Shown: piece after piece, positions 43,682-54,270 of the stretch | Layout: each line of letters opens with the position of its first letter | Position numbering within the stretch: the stretch's first letter is position 1 | Assembly (NCBI GenBank): GCA_028753945.1 | Contig: JAPNXP010000009.1 | Coordinates: forward strand, 4,588,001-4,652,000 | Origin: Hexactinellida sp. DTS-2022 | Lineage: Eukaryota; Porifera; Hexactinellida | DNA length: 64,000 nt | Reading direction: 5' to 3' | Program-made: the position numbers and the translations under genes | The notes under the pieces: generated by a model | Databases searched by the model: none | What the model was told of the DNA's origin: nothing | The model's input: only the letters and a program-made list of their open reading frames with translations

Positions 43682-44565
43682 TTATCCCAGGTGTTCTATA
43701 TCGCATTGAATTTAAAGAGGTTAGATGGATACGGAGTGTAACTATCGCAGGTGCAATTACTCTTAGGAAACCCAGGATAGTATTAGGTAGCATAGTGTAT
43801 AATGTGGAACATTGCTAGCGCCTAAATTTCTTCCTGATCTCATAAATTTTCGTACTGAAATTCAAAAGCATGGATGAATTGCTAATTTGGTATGCCGATT
43901 GAGAGATTTGACTTTAAAATATCATTAACTGCTTTGTTATTCATTATCAGTAATGAAATAACTAAAGTTATTGGATGAATAGTGGAGAAATTAATTATAT
44001 ACGTATTATAGGAATTTTCTGAGGGGACAATGGTAAATTTAAAAAATATGTAGAGGGGTGTGCTTGGGGGTTCTATTATTTCGGATAGACCAGGTCAATA
44101 AGTATTTAGACTAATTAGAATCAATGAAATAACTGACCACTATGGACCACCCAAAGTATTTGAACTGAATGTGAAAATTAATTAGTGTCCGATCTTTAGA
44201 AAATCTCTCGATAATCTGGCAACTTCAGACTCAAAACTCAAATCAAATTTATCTTATCTGATAATAGTCTGATATCATATTGGGTATGAACACTAGTAAG
44301 ATAAAACTGCGATTACGCATCAGATTAGCATACACTATAGTATAGTTATTGTGAATTCAATTTCAATGTTTCCTAAACACAAAATATGTTTTGAAAATGA
44401 GTATTACACTACTCATTCCTTTTCACAGTAATCATTGCCCTTGATTTGTATTACTTTAAAAATTGAGTTTTAGAGGTTTTAGGTTATGCTGAATCCAAAA
44501 AAAAGTATAAGTAATAGATTTAACAATGTTATACAGTCACACTATTGCTTTGCCCACTGTGTAAT
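43682..44565. other. Gene-free stretch
   Basis: No ORF or repeat was recognised apart from a CACTATAGTATAG word near 44333, also seen at 6558, 10752 and 11340. Confidence 0.4.
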
Positions 44566-44575
44566 GGGACTGTAT

Positions 44576-44750
44576 ATTTTGATCAACGTGTATGTGGGAT
44601 ATTGATCAACGTTTTCATTGTTGTAGGATTTTGATCAACGCATTTTATATGATTTTTATCGACGTTTTTATTGATAGATGATTTTGATCAACGCATGTTG
44701 TTGGATTTTGATCAACGTTTTTATCAATGTGGGATTTGATCATTGATTAT
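44576..44750 (+). repeat. GATCAACG tandem array
   Basis: Six to seven degenerate units of 25-35 bp with the core TTTTGATCAACG. Confidence 0.85.
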
Positions 44751-44977
44751 ACCAACGTGTTATTATATACATATCAATCTAACATTTAATTTAAACTTAT
44801 GTACTTGGAATCTGTGATTTATCAGCAAATATACTCTTACTTTAAACCAATTTATTCAAAGACAAGACCATATCTATAAGTTGATCCATATAAAACCAAA
44901 CCAATTGCTCTCCGAAATAAGCTAAATTGAGCGGCGGAAACTTCAAGTAGTAGGTTACGTGATATTTTCTATGATAC

Positions 44978-45300
44978 ATGCACCACAAGGAAAATGCAAT
45001 CAAACGGAGGATATGCAAAGAGAAACTTAGCAATGGAACTTATGCTCCACTAGAATATCTCATTGATGTCAGTTCAACAGTTAGCAAACAATCTTACCGT
45101 AATACCAAGGAAACTGACTTTGAAGATGAGTTCCATGATGAAATATCTGAGGACGAAACAGGATTTGATAATATATGATGGCATGTCTACAAATTAGGCA
45201 AGAAACTTAGTGTCGTGTGGACGTGGTAATCTATGTGCTAATTGGCCCATACATATAATGTCTGAAAATTGAAGATGCCCAACTTGTAGGAGCGAAACTA
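44978..45300 (+). pseudogene. Acidic ORF and RING-finger remnant
   Basis: A 66-aa frame (44978-45178) with RRICKEKLSNGTYAPLEYLI and an acidic end (DEFHDEISEDETGF). In a shifted frame directly after it, 45190-45300, a decayed RING finger can be read: ARNLVSCGRGNLCANW, a stop, then RCPTCRSETTQ. The Cys pattern fits a C3HC4 RING in which a His became Arg and a Cys became Trp. The position in a Foldback-type element parallels the RING ORF of MULE-2. No transposase was found, so the element is internally deleted. Confidence 0.5.
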
Positions 45301-45409
45301 CTCAGTCAAATTCTACTTTTCCAATAATATTATTCGCATCTAATTAGTATAGGTTCATTTTATTTCTGCTTCATTTTCATCATTTACTGTACATTTTTCT
45401 AATTTATTA

Positions 45410-45870
45410 AATAACTAGCGCGCTTCGCTTTCTAGGTCGCTTCGCGGCAGAACACAACTACACTCACCAACCGCTTCGTGGTTTATGTGTGGTTCATATA
45501 CTTTAACATTGATTATAAAACGTAAATACGCCTAATAGTCAAATTTATCCAGAGACTGCCTGAACGATTTTCAGGAAAATAGAAAATACAACAGTTCTTT
45601 GTATTTAATATTTAGAACCTAGTAATTTGAAATCCAAAAAGGGCATAATTCAGCGTTTCAGGGTTCTCGAAATGTGATAATGACGTCATAACTTGTCGAG
45701 GTGTGAGAAATTTTGAGTGGAAACCTCAACTTGTTGGCGGGTGCCAAAGGTTACCCCTATATGCCAAAAATCACATTTGGAAACTGTCCAGTTTCTTAAA
45801 TCAACTCGGAACATACAAACAAACATATACACCCACCCTAGTGTTTTAATAGTATAGATTATGTATGCTT
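45410..45870 (+). repeat. Interspersed repeat S, copy 1
   Basis: Starts CTAGCGCGCTTCGCTTTCTA and ends near ACATACAAACAAACATATAC. Matches 56780-57210 over most of its length (AGAAATTTTGAGTGGAAACC, CATTTGGAAACTGTCCA). No ORF. Class unknown; it resembles a short non-autonomous repeat. Confidence 0.65.
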
Positions 45871-46191
45871 CCTCATATTCCCACGTCAATATACAAGCTA
45901 CACTGAGATTCAAAATACAACACATCAATATTCCACTTTGATAAGAATGTTGATCAAATCCTACATCAAAGAAAACCTTGATCAAAATCCAACTTAGGGC
46001 ATAGATTATCCAAATCCACAAACTCGTTGATCTAAATATAGTCCCATACTGGAAACTGTAATAGGTCCGAATGGATTAAGTCCAACCAAATTCCATAGTC
46101 CCTGGCCATTAAAGCATTTTTCTATTATATATATTTCATTTTTGTAATGTTTTACTATCCAAAGTGGGGTCTCCGTTATATACCTTTCCCG

Positions 46192-46508
46192 CAGTGGCGT
46201 ATCTAAGGTTTCGGGGCCCCCGGTTCAAATGTTCGCGGCATGCATCTGGGTAAATTTGAGTTCGGAAACCAAATTCATATTCCAAATACCACTTTCAGCA
46301 GAGAGAACTCAGTATATATTTTGTTTAGCTATTTAGTTTTGAATTTGGAGGATTCCTGATATTTTCTATACAATGTTCCCGAAAGTATTCACAGAAAAGA
46401 TAGGGAGGAGAACTCTGATAAATTTCTCTCAACCAATCTCGGAAATTGTGCCAGTCCTGATGTTATTTCTGGATTATGATATCATATTATTGGGGGGAAG
46501 GGGGGGGG
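46192..46508 (+). mobile_element. hAT-like element end
   Basis: Starts CAGTGGCGTATCTAAGG, the common hAT-type terminus. The part at 46270-46500 matches 19760-19985 in the element around P-A. It is broken at 46509 by P-F; its other end was not found. Confidence 0.6.
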
Positions 46509-46744
46509 CATGGCCTACTAAATACACGGCCTGCTAAGTTCCCGAAATGGACTATAAAATAGCAGGCCACTTTATTTACTCTATTAAATTTCTTATTTAA
46601 ACTTAGAAAAGTTATTAACTCCACGTTGATGAATTAAATATCGATTGATATTGAAGATTGGTTGAACTGCTGTATTAATCAATACATAATATTATAGACT
46701 AACTAAAATCGAATAACTACTAGTATATTAATAATTGATATTAA

Positions 46745-48671
46745 GTAACTTTTTGACGCTTTACCGATTTGAACGCTACTACTTGGTCTTTCCGTACGCT
46801 CTCATTGATGGCTTTACGCAAGTTGTTGTAATAAATGTTGGCAATAATTCTGTTCATAGGCGCCGATGTTGGGGTTCTGGGGGGGGTCTAGACCCCCCAG
46901 GTCGGAAGGCTGGGGGGTCTGGGGGGGTACACTGGGGGAATGTAGACTAAATTTATTAAAATTTAATGCGCTCAGTATATATATTGTGCAATTTTGTTCG
47001 TGCAAAAGAAAATATATTAATATCATCTGTAATTGTTATGAAATTTATAATAGAAGCTATTCGATTTCACAAAGTGACATCGAATACTAGCTTCTATTTT
47101 CAATTTGAAAATTAAGATTGTATATAAGATTATATATACTACCATACGCGTAAATGTACCTATCATGGTGGGCTCTGGGAAGTCAGGATCCCCCAGGTCG
47201 TTGATATGCTCCTGTTGAGTGAAGGATTAGCCATGCCAGGTAAGTTTGTAAATTTAATGTACTATATTTGTTTAAAGCATTAGTAGTACTAGCATCATTA
47301 GCCTCCGAATGCTCAAGTCGCTCGACTTGGAACGAATTGACCTTTCTAATCAACCTTCGACCTTTGGCTCCCAAGGTATAAAAAATTGGTCCCAAATTTG
47401 TCCCCCCCCAGGAAATACCTCACTCCTACAAAGATCGGCGCCTATGATTCTGTTGACAGTTTTTCGGACTTGTTGTGTATGCGAGATGCATGCAAAACCG
47501 CTATCCCATTTTGTGAAACTTCCTATAATAATCTCAAGCTTAGTGTTTTCCAGGAAATGCAGTTTGGACAATTTCAGTTTCACTAGTTTCAAGGACACAA
47601 AATACAGATCCCACATAATGATTAAGGGAAGAATACGGTAAAGTAAGACCCCCTCTATCCAAATCCTTGAGGTATTGAGTCACTATAGGACCTTGCTGCA
47701 AAAGGTTTATACATTCTATGCATAAAGCATCTTTGAGTAAAGTGTATGAAATATATCCAGAGATATATGCTACAACTTGGTGTGATTTCTCGGATAAAAG
47801 AAGATTTTCATAATTGATAAATTGTAGCTTTAAAACTTGTTCTTCAAGAAGGTTTTCATTCTATTCTTGGTTTGATTCCTTTGTCAATGCACTAATTTCG
47901 AATTTATGTTGAAGTAGTGTTTTCATCTTGATTATAGATTCTGAACTAATTACTTCACTGAGGCTAGCAAGAAAACATCCTCCGCTCATTTGACGATAAT
48001 GTGAAAATCTTCTTTCTAAGCAGTCAGTTTGCATTCTTCCCGTTAAAACGAATTTGTATCCATCAGAAAGTAAATCAGAAGATAGATCTGCTATGACATT
48101 GTTAGTTTGCCTGAAAGCAGAGAAAGTATGTCTTGATAAACCAAATTTTGTTGCTGCCTCCCATTTGGTTAACCACAGTTCATAGCTCTTAGAAATTCAG
48201 GCCAACATCACCGAAAACTAATGCATTTCCTCTTATGTTGGGATGGTAAGGTTCTTTAGAATTAACGACCAACCACCATGTGTTAATTAGATGTAAAAAG
48301 CTGGGTGTTGTATTATCTTCGGGTAGATAGAGTCTAAAAGCAGATGCGGTTGTTTCTTCAAAGATAGCTAGTGCGAGAGGACTGTTTTTTGTTTTTTTGT
48401 TTCCCGGGTGTAGTACTGCATAGTTAATTTTTGGTGCAGCTCGAAGGTGTGCAGCTAGACGAAGATCTTGTTCATGAATCTTATTAAAAGATGACCAAGT
48501 AAGTAAACCAGCAGAAATCGTAAGACTAATATTAGATGAGAAATTAAACTCAGGAAGGTTAAAACATTTTACGACTAGTAGGTTATTGCGAATATTCTTT
48601 AGTAAATGCACAGTATCAAATTGAAGGTAAATTGTCTTTTCAGAATCATAAGGATTGTAAATAACATGATC
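46745..48671 (-). pseudogene. P-F transposase, C-terminal half
   Basis: Minus strand. The 161-aa frame 48671-48189 has YLQFDTVHLLKNIRNNLL and LAAHLRAAPKINYAVLHP, then a long helical part ending INTWWLVVNSKEPYHPN. Beyond it, broken frames read DCLERRFSHYRQMSGG (near 48030), DRGGLTLPYS (47640), CDSGFACISHTQQVRKTV and, past a MITE, ANIYYNNLRKAINESV (46850-46790). The motif order is that of P/THAP9 transposases, but the sequence is clearly different from P-A to P-E: DTVHLLK instead of DFVHILK and ERRFSHYRQMSGG instead of EHHFGLYRMMSGS. Confidence 0.82.
46855..47446. mobile_element. hAT-like MITE in P-F (592 bp)
   Basis: Ends CATAGGCGCCGAT and ATCGGCGCCTATG, exact 8-bp duplication ATTCTGTT (46847-46854, 47447-47454). 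Removing it joins VNRII to ANIYYNN in the P-F frame. The ends contain mirrored runs of G and C. Same terminus type as 31763-31929. Confidence 0.93.
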
Positions 48672-50685
48672 CATAGCCTACTCTATATATGGCCTGACAG
48701 TAACCTATAAAATATGGACCAAGGATGAAGGAGAAGATGGTAATATTTATCCAACCACAATTTTTAATTTCAAAAATAATATTAATAATCAACCACATTA
48801 ATTAGAATATTCTTGAAATATATACAACTATTGATCAGATTTTATTCCAAACACTTTTATTGACGTACTATCCCATCCTTTTACATTTCGCTTTGGTATT
48901 TTATTCATATTAGCATCTATTCATGCCTAACTCTTGTTCTGTCCCCGGTTGCAAGAGCAATTACGTAAAACCCGGATGACCATGTTCCTGTGTTCAAGAT
49001 TTCTCAAAGTACACCAACCCTGATTCATGCCTGGACATGTGCTCTTCGTCGCGAGGATTTCGGTGACCTGAAGGTGGTCTATGTATGTATCAACCATTTT
49101 CAGAAATAAGACATATACTACACTTTCAAAGCCCCAAAAGGAGATGGTACTTTTACTGAAGTACCGCGGGCGAAGCCAAAGCTGAAGGAAGGCGCTGTCC
49201 AAGTTTTACTTCCTGGCTGCCCGGCATATTTCTCAACCATAACTAACAAACGGAATCGCTTGTTATACGATGCAAATAGGAAGAATTGATGAACCAAACA
49301 CTACAACTCAGCTTGAGGTCCGAGAGTCAAGAAAAAGAGAAGTTTGTGGTGAACTCTCTACAGGACTTGAAAGATAAGTTAACCTTGATTTATTTACCTA
49401 ATAGTTGGTTGGTGTGGTTTCCTTAATTAATGAGAGTAACATAACGTTTTTTCTCGCTAAAATGGCTGAAAAATATCTCCATAAATTTGTACCTTGAAAT
49501 CAATGCTTATTTATCCACCTCATCCTATTTTAATGGACAGTATATCCGTTCCCAATTACTGCAATTAGTGACATCCGAGAAATTGAATCTGTTTTGCAAG
49601 AACTTGCTTTAAAATACAACTCTAGTTCTTATTGTGATTATCCCCCTAAGTTCGGTTGTACATTCTTTCAAGATGTATGTCAATTATATAATTCAGAAAG
49701 AACAAGTTTAGTCAAGTTAGCTCCTCATTTGACTATGGAGTGATGTTTTCCGTCTAGCATAGAGCGTCAAAATGTCAAACTGGTTTTTAGTCGTTAATGA
49801 ATTAACAATATCTGCGCTAACTATCCAGAACGAATTGCGTTATCCTGTATATAGAAAGAATACTCCTAAGTTTGTTGATACCCTTCTTACTGTTTGGAAA
49901 TTATTCAACGTTAACACACCATTTAAAGGAATACGTATACGTTTGAACGATAATTTCTCAAGACCTTTGACTTCTAATGACGAGCGATTTCTATTTTTGA
50001 CTCGGTGTACTTTTTGGTTAGATGCTTGGCAAAATTTACCAGAAACATTGGCAAACTGAGTAAACAAACATACACCAGTTTTAGACATGCTTGTATTACC
50101 TTACAACAAATTACCAACCATTTGACTCAATCTTGTGGCTTTACATATGTGTTGTCCTCCTTTCTACAGACGGATCCCTTGTAACACCATTTCGGTCTTT
50201 ACCGTATGATGTCTTCAAATCCTTGAAACGAGCATCGACTTGAACTTTCTAGCATAATCAAACATATTTACTAACCAACAAGACACTTCCTTTCAATCTA
50301 TTCAGTCATTTGTCAAGTCATTTTCTTGTCCGTATTCCACTACTGATGGTGAATTCAATTTGGAGCCATTTCTTGATGAGATTCATGACCTATTAACAAT
50401 TGATTGTGGTTCACAGTTGATTCAATTATTAGCCTTTATTACAGGCTATTCTTTCATCATTACCTGAACGAACAAAACCGTGTCATGCCTGTCTACATAT
50501 GCTAACCGTTGATAAATAATTTCTCCTTGATTTAGACCTGGACTCTCAGTATAAACTTCTGCAGCTAACGGACCGTGGCGGACTTAAATATCCATCTGAC
50601 CAGTTTTGAAATCCATTCTTGTTTTATGGAAAACCTTTTAATAATTAATTAGAAATAGTATCAAGAAATAACTACTTACTAGTAA
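48672..50685 (+). mobile_element. P-type element, copy P-D, 3-prime truncated
   Basis: Starts CATAGCCTACTCTATATATG like P-C. The transposase runs on the plus strand to about 50680 and then stops abruptly against Transib sequence. The right terminus is missing, so no duplication can be tested. Confidence 0.85.
48920..50685 (+). pseudogene. P-D transposase, broken
   Basis: Plus strand. ATG at 48923 opens MPNSCSVPGCKSNYVK, a THAP start, followed by CALRREDFGDLKVVY and VCINHFQK in shifted frames. The DEIHVK catalytic block and the FDFVHILK block are deleted: the reading jumps from ISDIREIESVLQELA (49565) to KLAPHLTME (49720). Then come ELTISALTIQNELRYPVYRK (49800-50059), a damaged TDPL*HHFGLYRMMS (50170) and DRGGLKYPSD (50570). 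There are many stops. It is more diverged from P-A/P-C than these are from each other. Confidence 0.85.
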
Positions 50686-50689
50686 CTCT

Positions 50690-52642
50690 TGATCATTAGT
50701 ATCTTGTCTACGATTAGGACGGTGCAAACGGCAACTGTGAACTTCTTCACTACATTGTTTACACTTTCTAACTTTACGAAGAGTTAACATCACCGGGTCA
50801 GTATTAGTCAGGAGGCGTGTAGAAATGTCTATGCAGTTTAATACAAATGAGCATTTTCTTAAAAGATTATCACGATATCTTCTAACTAACTTGTTACAAG
50901 CTTCTAAAGCCTCTTCTGAATACTCTTTCATTCCATATCCATCATTGCATGATTCAGTAAGCTCCACACAGTGAGCTAATAGCTTATGAAGTGAGGGAGT
51001 TATATTTACCCATGGCATTTCGGTTACGATAAATTCATATGTATATTTGCACAAGGTGTTCAGTTTAGCAGTATCAATCTGTTTACTGGAATTAAAGACA
51101 CGTAGAATGGCTGAAGTGTTGTTATGTATTATTCTTATTGTATCTCTAAATTGTGATGGTATTAGTGTCAAGACGCATTTAAGGAAGTCATTCTTATTCA
51201 TAAAACAGGATCTAGCTATATTACCAGTTGTAGTTGTACCTCCTTCACTTGATGGCTGATCAATTCTCATTCCAGTCTTTTCTTGTAGTAACTCACGAGT
51301 AAATTTCATGGAAGTTTGGATAAATTTACAAGTTGGAGACCATTTATATGTACCTGAATGCAAAAGGTACACTACAAGCATGAACCACCTGAAAACGCAA
51401 GTATAGGTGTGAAGTGGAGAGGCTGACATTATGTCGATATTTGATAAGGGTTCATGGGTCAAACCAAACCTCTCGTTCGAAGGTAATGAGAAAAATTATC
51501 TTTGTCGACTGAATCGAAGATTAATTTGGAAGCTGATATAGTTCTGTGATCGGGTACCCAGCTCGTATGAAATCCCTAAACTTTCAATTCTGTAAATTTA
51601 GCTGTGCACAATTGACAGCTAGCCCCTCCTGCACCTGATAGAATGGAAGACATTTTTCCATCAAACATACTACGCATGATAGTGACTATGACTTCACCGT
51701 CATGAAATAATAATCCTTCTTGCTCAATTATTGATACTTCTGGATTGATAACTTCTTCCATTCTGAATTTCGTGTTTTCTAGATTTTCCTTCTGAGAAAG
51801 ATGTACAACTGGCCTTAGTCCAAATGGATAATTAAGGACCTCATTTACATAAAGAGATTTGACAGCGTTATCTGTTAAAGACAAGACTTTAAATCCAAAC
51901 AAGATATAATTTGTGGTATTGAAATTTGGATATTCATGTAGTTGGTTATAAACCTTATGAAAACCCGAGCCATCTAATCCATTAAATATTTTCAATGTCA
52001 TCAGATACATTGTAATGTCAATTTTCTGATCTATAGACTCGAACATCCGAGAAACAGTTTGTTGCAAAAGAACTTTATATGAGATGCCTATCCCAATTAT
52101 TTCATCCCTTGGATTCTTAATAGATTGCAATTCATTTGCTATTACAATCTTGCCACGATATTCACTAATTGTATTATTTAGGAAGGGAATATGAAGTTTT
52201 CTGTTTTGCAGAGGTGGCGGAGTTCTGTGTTTTTCCGTTTACCAATTTCGAGGAGATTGACGATAAAAACTGATTAGGTATGGGCATATGCTGTAAGGGT
52301 TTTGAGAATGTACCAGTGCTGATGATTTCCCTACAAACAACTGGAAGTTTCTTATCAGAAAGTTCTTGAGAAACCAATTGTACAGCATAGGTAACTATTG
52401 ATATCCTATCAGTTTCCTCTTTTTCCCCACCATTCTCCCTTCAAGGTATCCAAAGACTTCCTACTTGTTTTCAATCGCTCATTAACTTTAGCCAGTTGAG
52501 CACAAACCGATTTGTACTTGTCATCTTCCAGTCCCAATATCATTACAATTTCTTGAGCCGCTTTTGGAATATCAGAATCATTGCGACGAAGGATTTCCGC
52601 AAGATCTAGTCGTGTTTGAGGAATCACAAGATCCATTGCCAT
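50690..52642 (-). pseudogene. Transib transposase (RAG1-related), broken
   Basis: Minus strand, four frames. 52642-52409 and 52377-52174 form the N-terminal part without recognised motifs. The 184-aa frame 52130-51576 has the first catalytic Asp in GLDGSGFHKVYNQ (residue 53) and RSMFDGKMSSILS followed by a CQLC zinc pair (172, 175). After a stop and a shift, the frame from 51462 has SASPLHTYTCVFRWF, GGTTTTGNIARSCF, VNITPSLHKLLAHC and EYSEEALEACNKLVRRYRDN, with E187 at the position of the third catalytic residue, and then TNTDPV. This motif set is specific to the Transib/RAG1 core. The residue two after the LH motif is Tyr, so the second Asp could not be placed. Inactive. Confidence 0.9.
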
Positions 52643-52645
52643 TCA
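50690..52645 (-). mobile_element. Transib DNA transposon, decayed
   Basis: The transposase occupies the minus strand from 52642 to about 50690, where P-D sequence begins. No CACWRTG-type end was found at the left. At the right, CACTGTG at 53625-53631 could be a heptamer-like end, but this is not supported by a duplication. Confidence 0.7.
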
Positions 52646-52718
52646 CATTGAATTATGTATTAGTATGAAATAAAGTTTATTGTGTATTTATTATTAGGTT
52701 GAATTTGTGGACTGGAAG

Positions 52719-53191
52719 CAGGGTTGCCAATCCAATCCAATCGAGAGAACATCCATTGGATTGCCCAAAGTCTTCATCGATAGGATTGCCCAAAGTCTTC
52801 ATCGATTCGATAATTATCGACGAATTTTTATCGATTATCGATTTTTTCTATTTTTTCTATTGCACAATCGATGGATAATCAATGCATAATTGATAGAAAA
52901 TCGATAAATAATTGATAGAAAATCGACAAATAATCGATAGAAAATCGATAGAAAATCGACAAATAATTGATAGATAATCGATTATTAAAATGATAAATAG
53001 TCTATAAATTTAATCGATAGAAAATCGATAAATAATCTATTGAAAATCAATAAATAATCGATGATTTTTATCGATTATTGATTGGATTGGATTGTCAGAT
53101 CATATCATCAATTGGATTGGTTATCGATATCGATTGCCAAAATTTACATCGATTGGATTAGATTATCGATTGGATTGGATTGGCAACCCTG
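52719..53191. mobile_element. hAT-like MITE with ATCGAT-rich core (473 bp)
   Basis: Ends CAGGGTTGCCAATCCAATCC and GGATTGGATTGGCAACCCTG are perfect inverted repeats. Exact 8-bp duplication ACTGGAAG (52711-52718, 53192-53199). The core is a tandem array of AAATCGATAGAAAATCGAT-like words in both orientations. Confidence 0.95.
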
Positions 53192-53199
53192 ACTGGAAG

Positions 53200-53858
53200 T
53201 CTCGGAAACTAAGAATACCGCCGAATACCACTCAAAATTTATCTTATTTATAGTTAAATATTCAATTTAAACTATATATATTATTTATAGCTCCCGGATC
53301 ATAGCGCAATATGGAATTTAGCTTAGCATTCCATAGTTTATATTTGGTTGCTATGGTTTCTTCATATGTGAACTGTTTTGTAATTGAAGCAATAATATTA
53401 TACATCTCCTAAGTATATAATAATTTGCAGTTTATGAAACTGTTAAATCATGATTTCGGATATTTGTTTTGTCTAGGATTCAAATTCTTGTCGTTTGAAT
53501 AAATAGGCATATTTCTGTTTGAGATTTGAAATCTAGGTGAATCGAAGTATACAGAAACAGAATAGATCAAATTTACTTGTAAATTCAAACATGAAAATTT
53601 TGCCTTTACTTCCACCTTTCGGGCCACTGTGAGCTAGCTAGCTAGCTAGCTAGCTCTTAGTGTCCTTTCTTTGTGTAGCTTAATGTATTCAATATCTAAT
53701 AACTAAAAGAACGAGTCTCTAGCCCAGAGAATTTTCTTAATAATCACTTTTTGTCATACTGGAACAAAAAATATTTGTAATGCTATCTATGTAAATCATT
53801 GAAATCATCAGTGCAATTCACTATTATTTGATATGTTTTGATATCAAGCTAGTTTACC
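53200..53858. other. Gene-free stretch with (AGCT)n
   Basis: No gene. A GCTA/AGCT tandem of seven units lies at 53632-53656. Confidence 0.5.
53632..53656. repeat. (GCTA)6 microsatellite
   Basis: Tetranucleotide run, palindromic because AGCT is self-complementary. Confidence 0.9.
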
Positions 53859-53860
53859 TA

Positions 53861-54270
53861 CAGTGGAACTCGCTTAGTACGTTGTTGGCTTAAGCCATAC
53901 TCTCTCATACTACGTACTATTCTCTAATAACCGATTTCCCTCCTATCTGATCCAATATAAATGATTCGGTTAATACCTACTCGGATAAGACGTACCAATT
54001 TATATTCCGAACTAAATAAAATGCATTTATTTTAATTCGGTTCGTACGTACTCTATAAAACTATCAGCAGAACTCAGTATTTAGTTTAAATGAGTAGGTG
54101 ACAACTAAATACATCTCATATGTTTAATATTTGAATACCCTACATCGTATTCATATCATTGAACAAGACAGTATTTCGATTTGTGGATAATGCTACGGTT
54201 AAGAAGTAACTCGGTTAGTACATATTCTTTCTTATTTCCCAGGGTGGTACGTCTTAACGGAGTTGTACTG
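53861..54270. mobile_element. Tigger-type MITE (410 bp)
   Basis: TA-flanked; ends CAGTGGAACTCGCTTAGTAC and TCTTAACGGAGTTGTACTG. Contains GGTTAGTACRTACTC words in both directions. Confidence 0.82.

Larger units (their letters stand above)
44566..46045 (+). mobile_element. Foldback-type element with GATCAACG arrays
   Basis: Ends GGGACTGTATATTTTGATCA and TGATCTAAATATAGTCCC are inverted. At the left they continue as a tandem array of TTTTGATCAACG units (44576-44750), at the right as fewer units of the complement (45935-45990, 46022). This layout is like MULE-2, but the sequence differs. No duplication is clear. The inside holds a short acidic ORF and a RING remnant, and repeat S. Confidence 0.7.
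46509..48671 (-). mobile_element. P-type element of a second lineage (P-F), partial
   Basis: The 3-prime end CATGGCCTACTAAATAC resembles the P-A to P-D terminus. The transposase reads on the minus strand until 48671, where the terminus of P-D cuts it. The N-terminal half is missing from the window or was deleted. Confidence 0.6.

Noticed and set aside
46735-47641. Plus-strand ORFs over 46735-47641
   Set aside because: They are antisense shadows of P-F and of the MITE at 46855-47446.
48189-52642. One single minus-strand transposase gene across 52642-46745
   Set aside because: The Transib core (50690-52642) and the P-F core (46745-48671) are different superfamilies, and P-D lies between them.
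53625-53631. CACTGTG as the Transib right terminus
   Set aside because: A 7-mer occurs by chance; no duplication and no matching left end could be shown.
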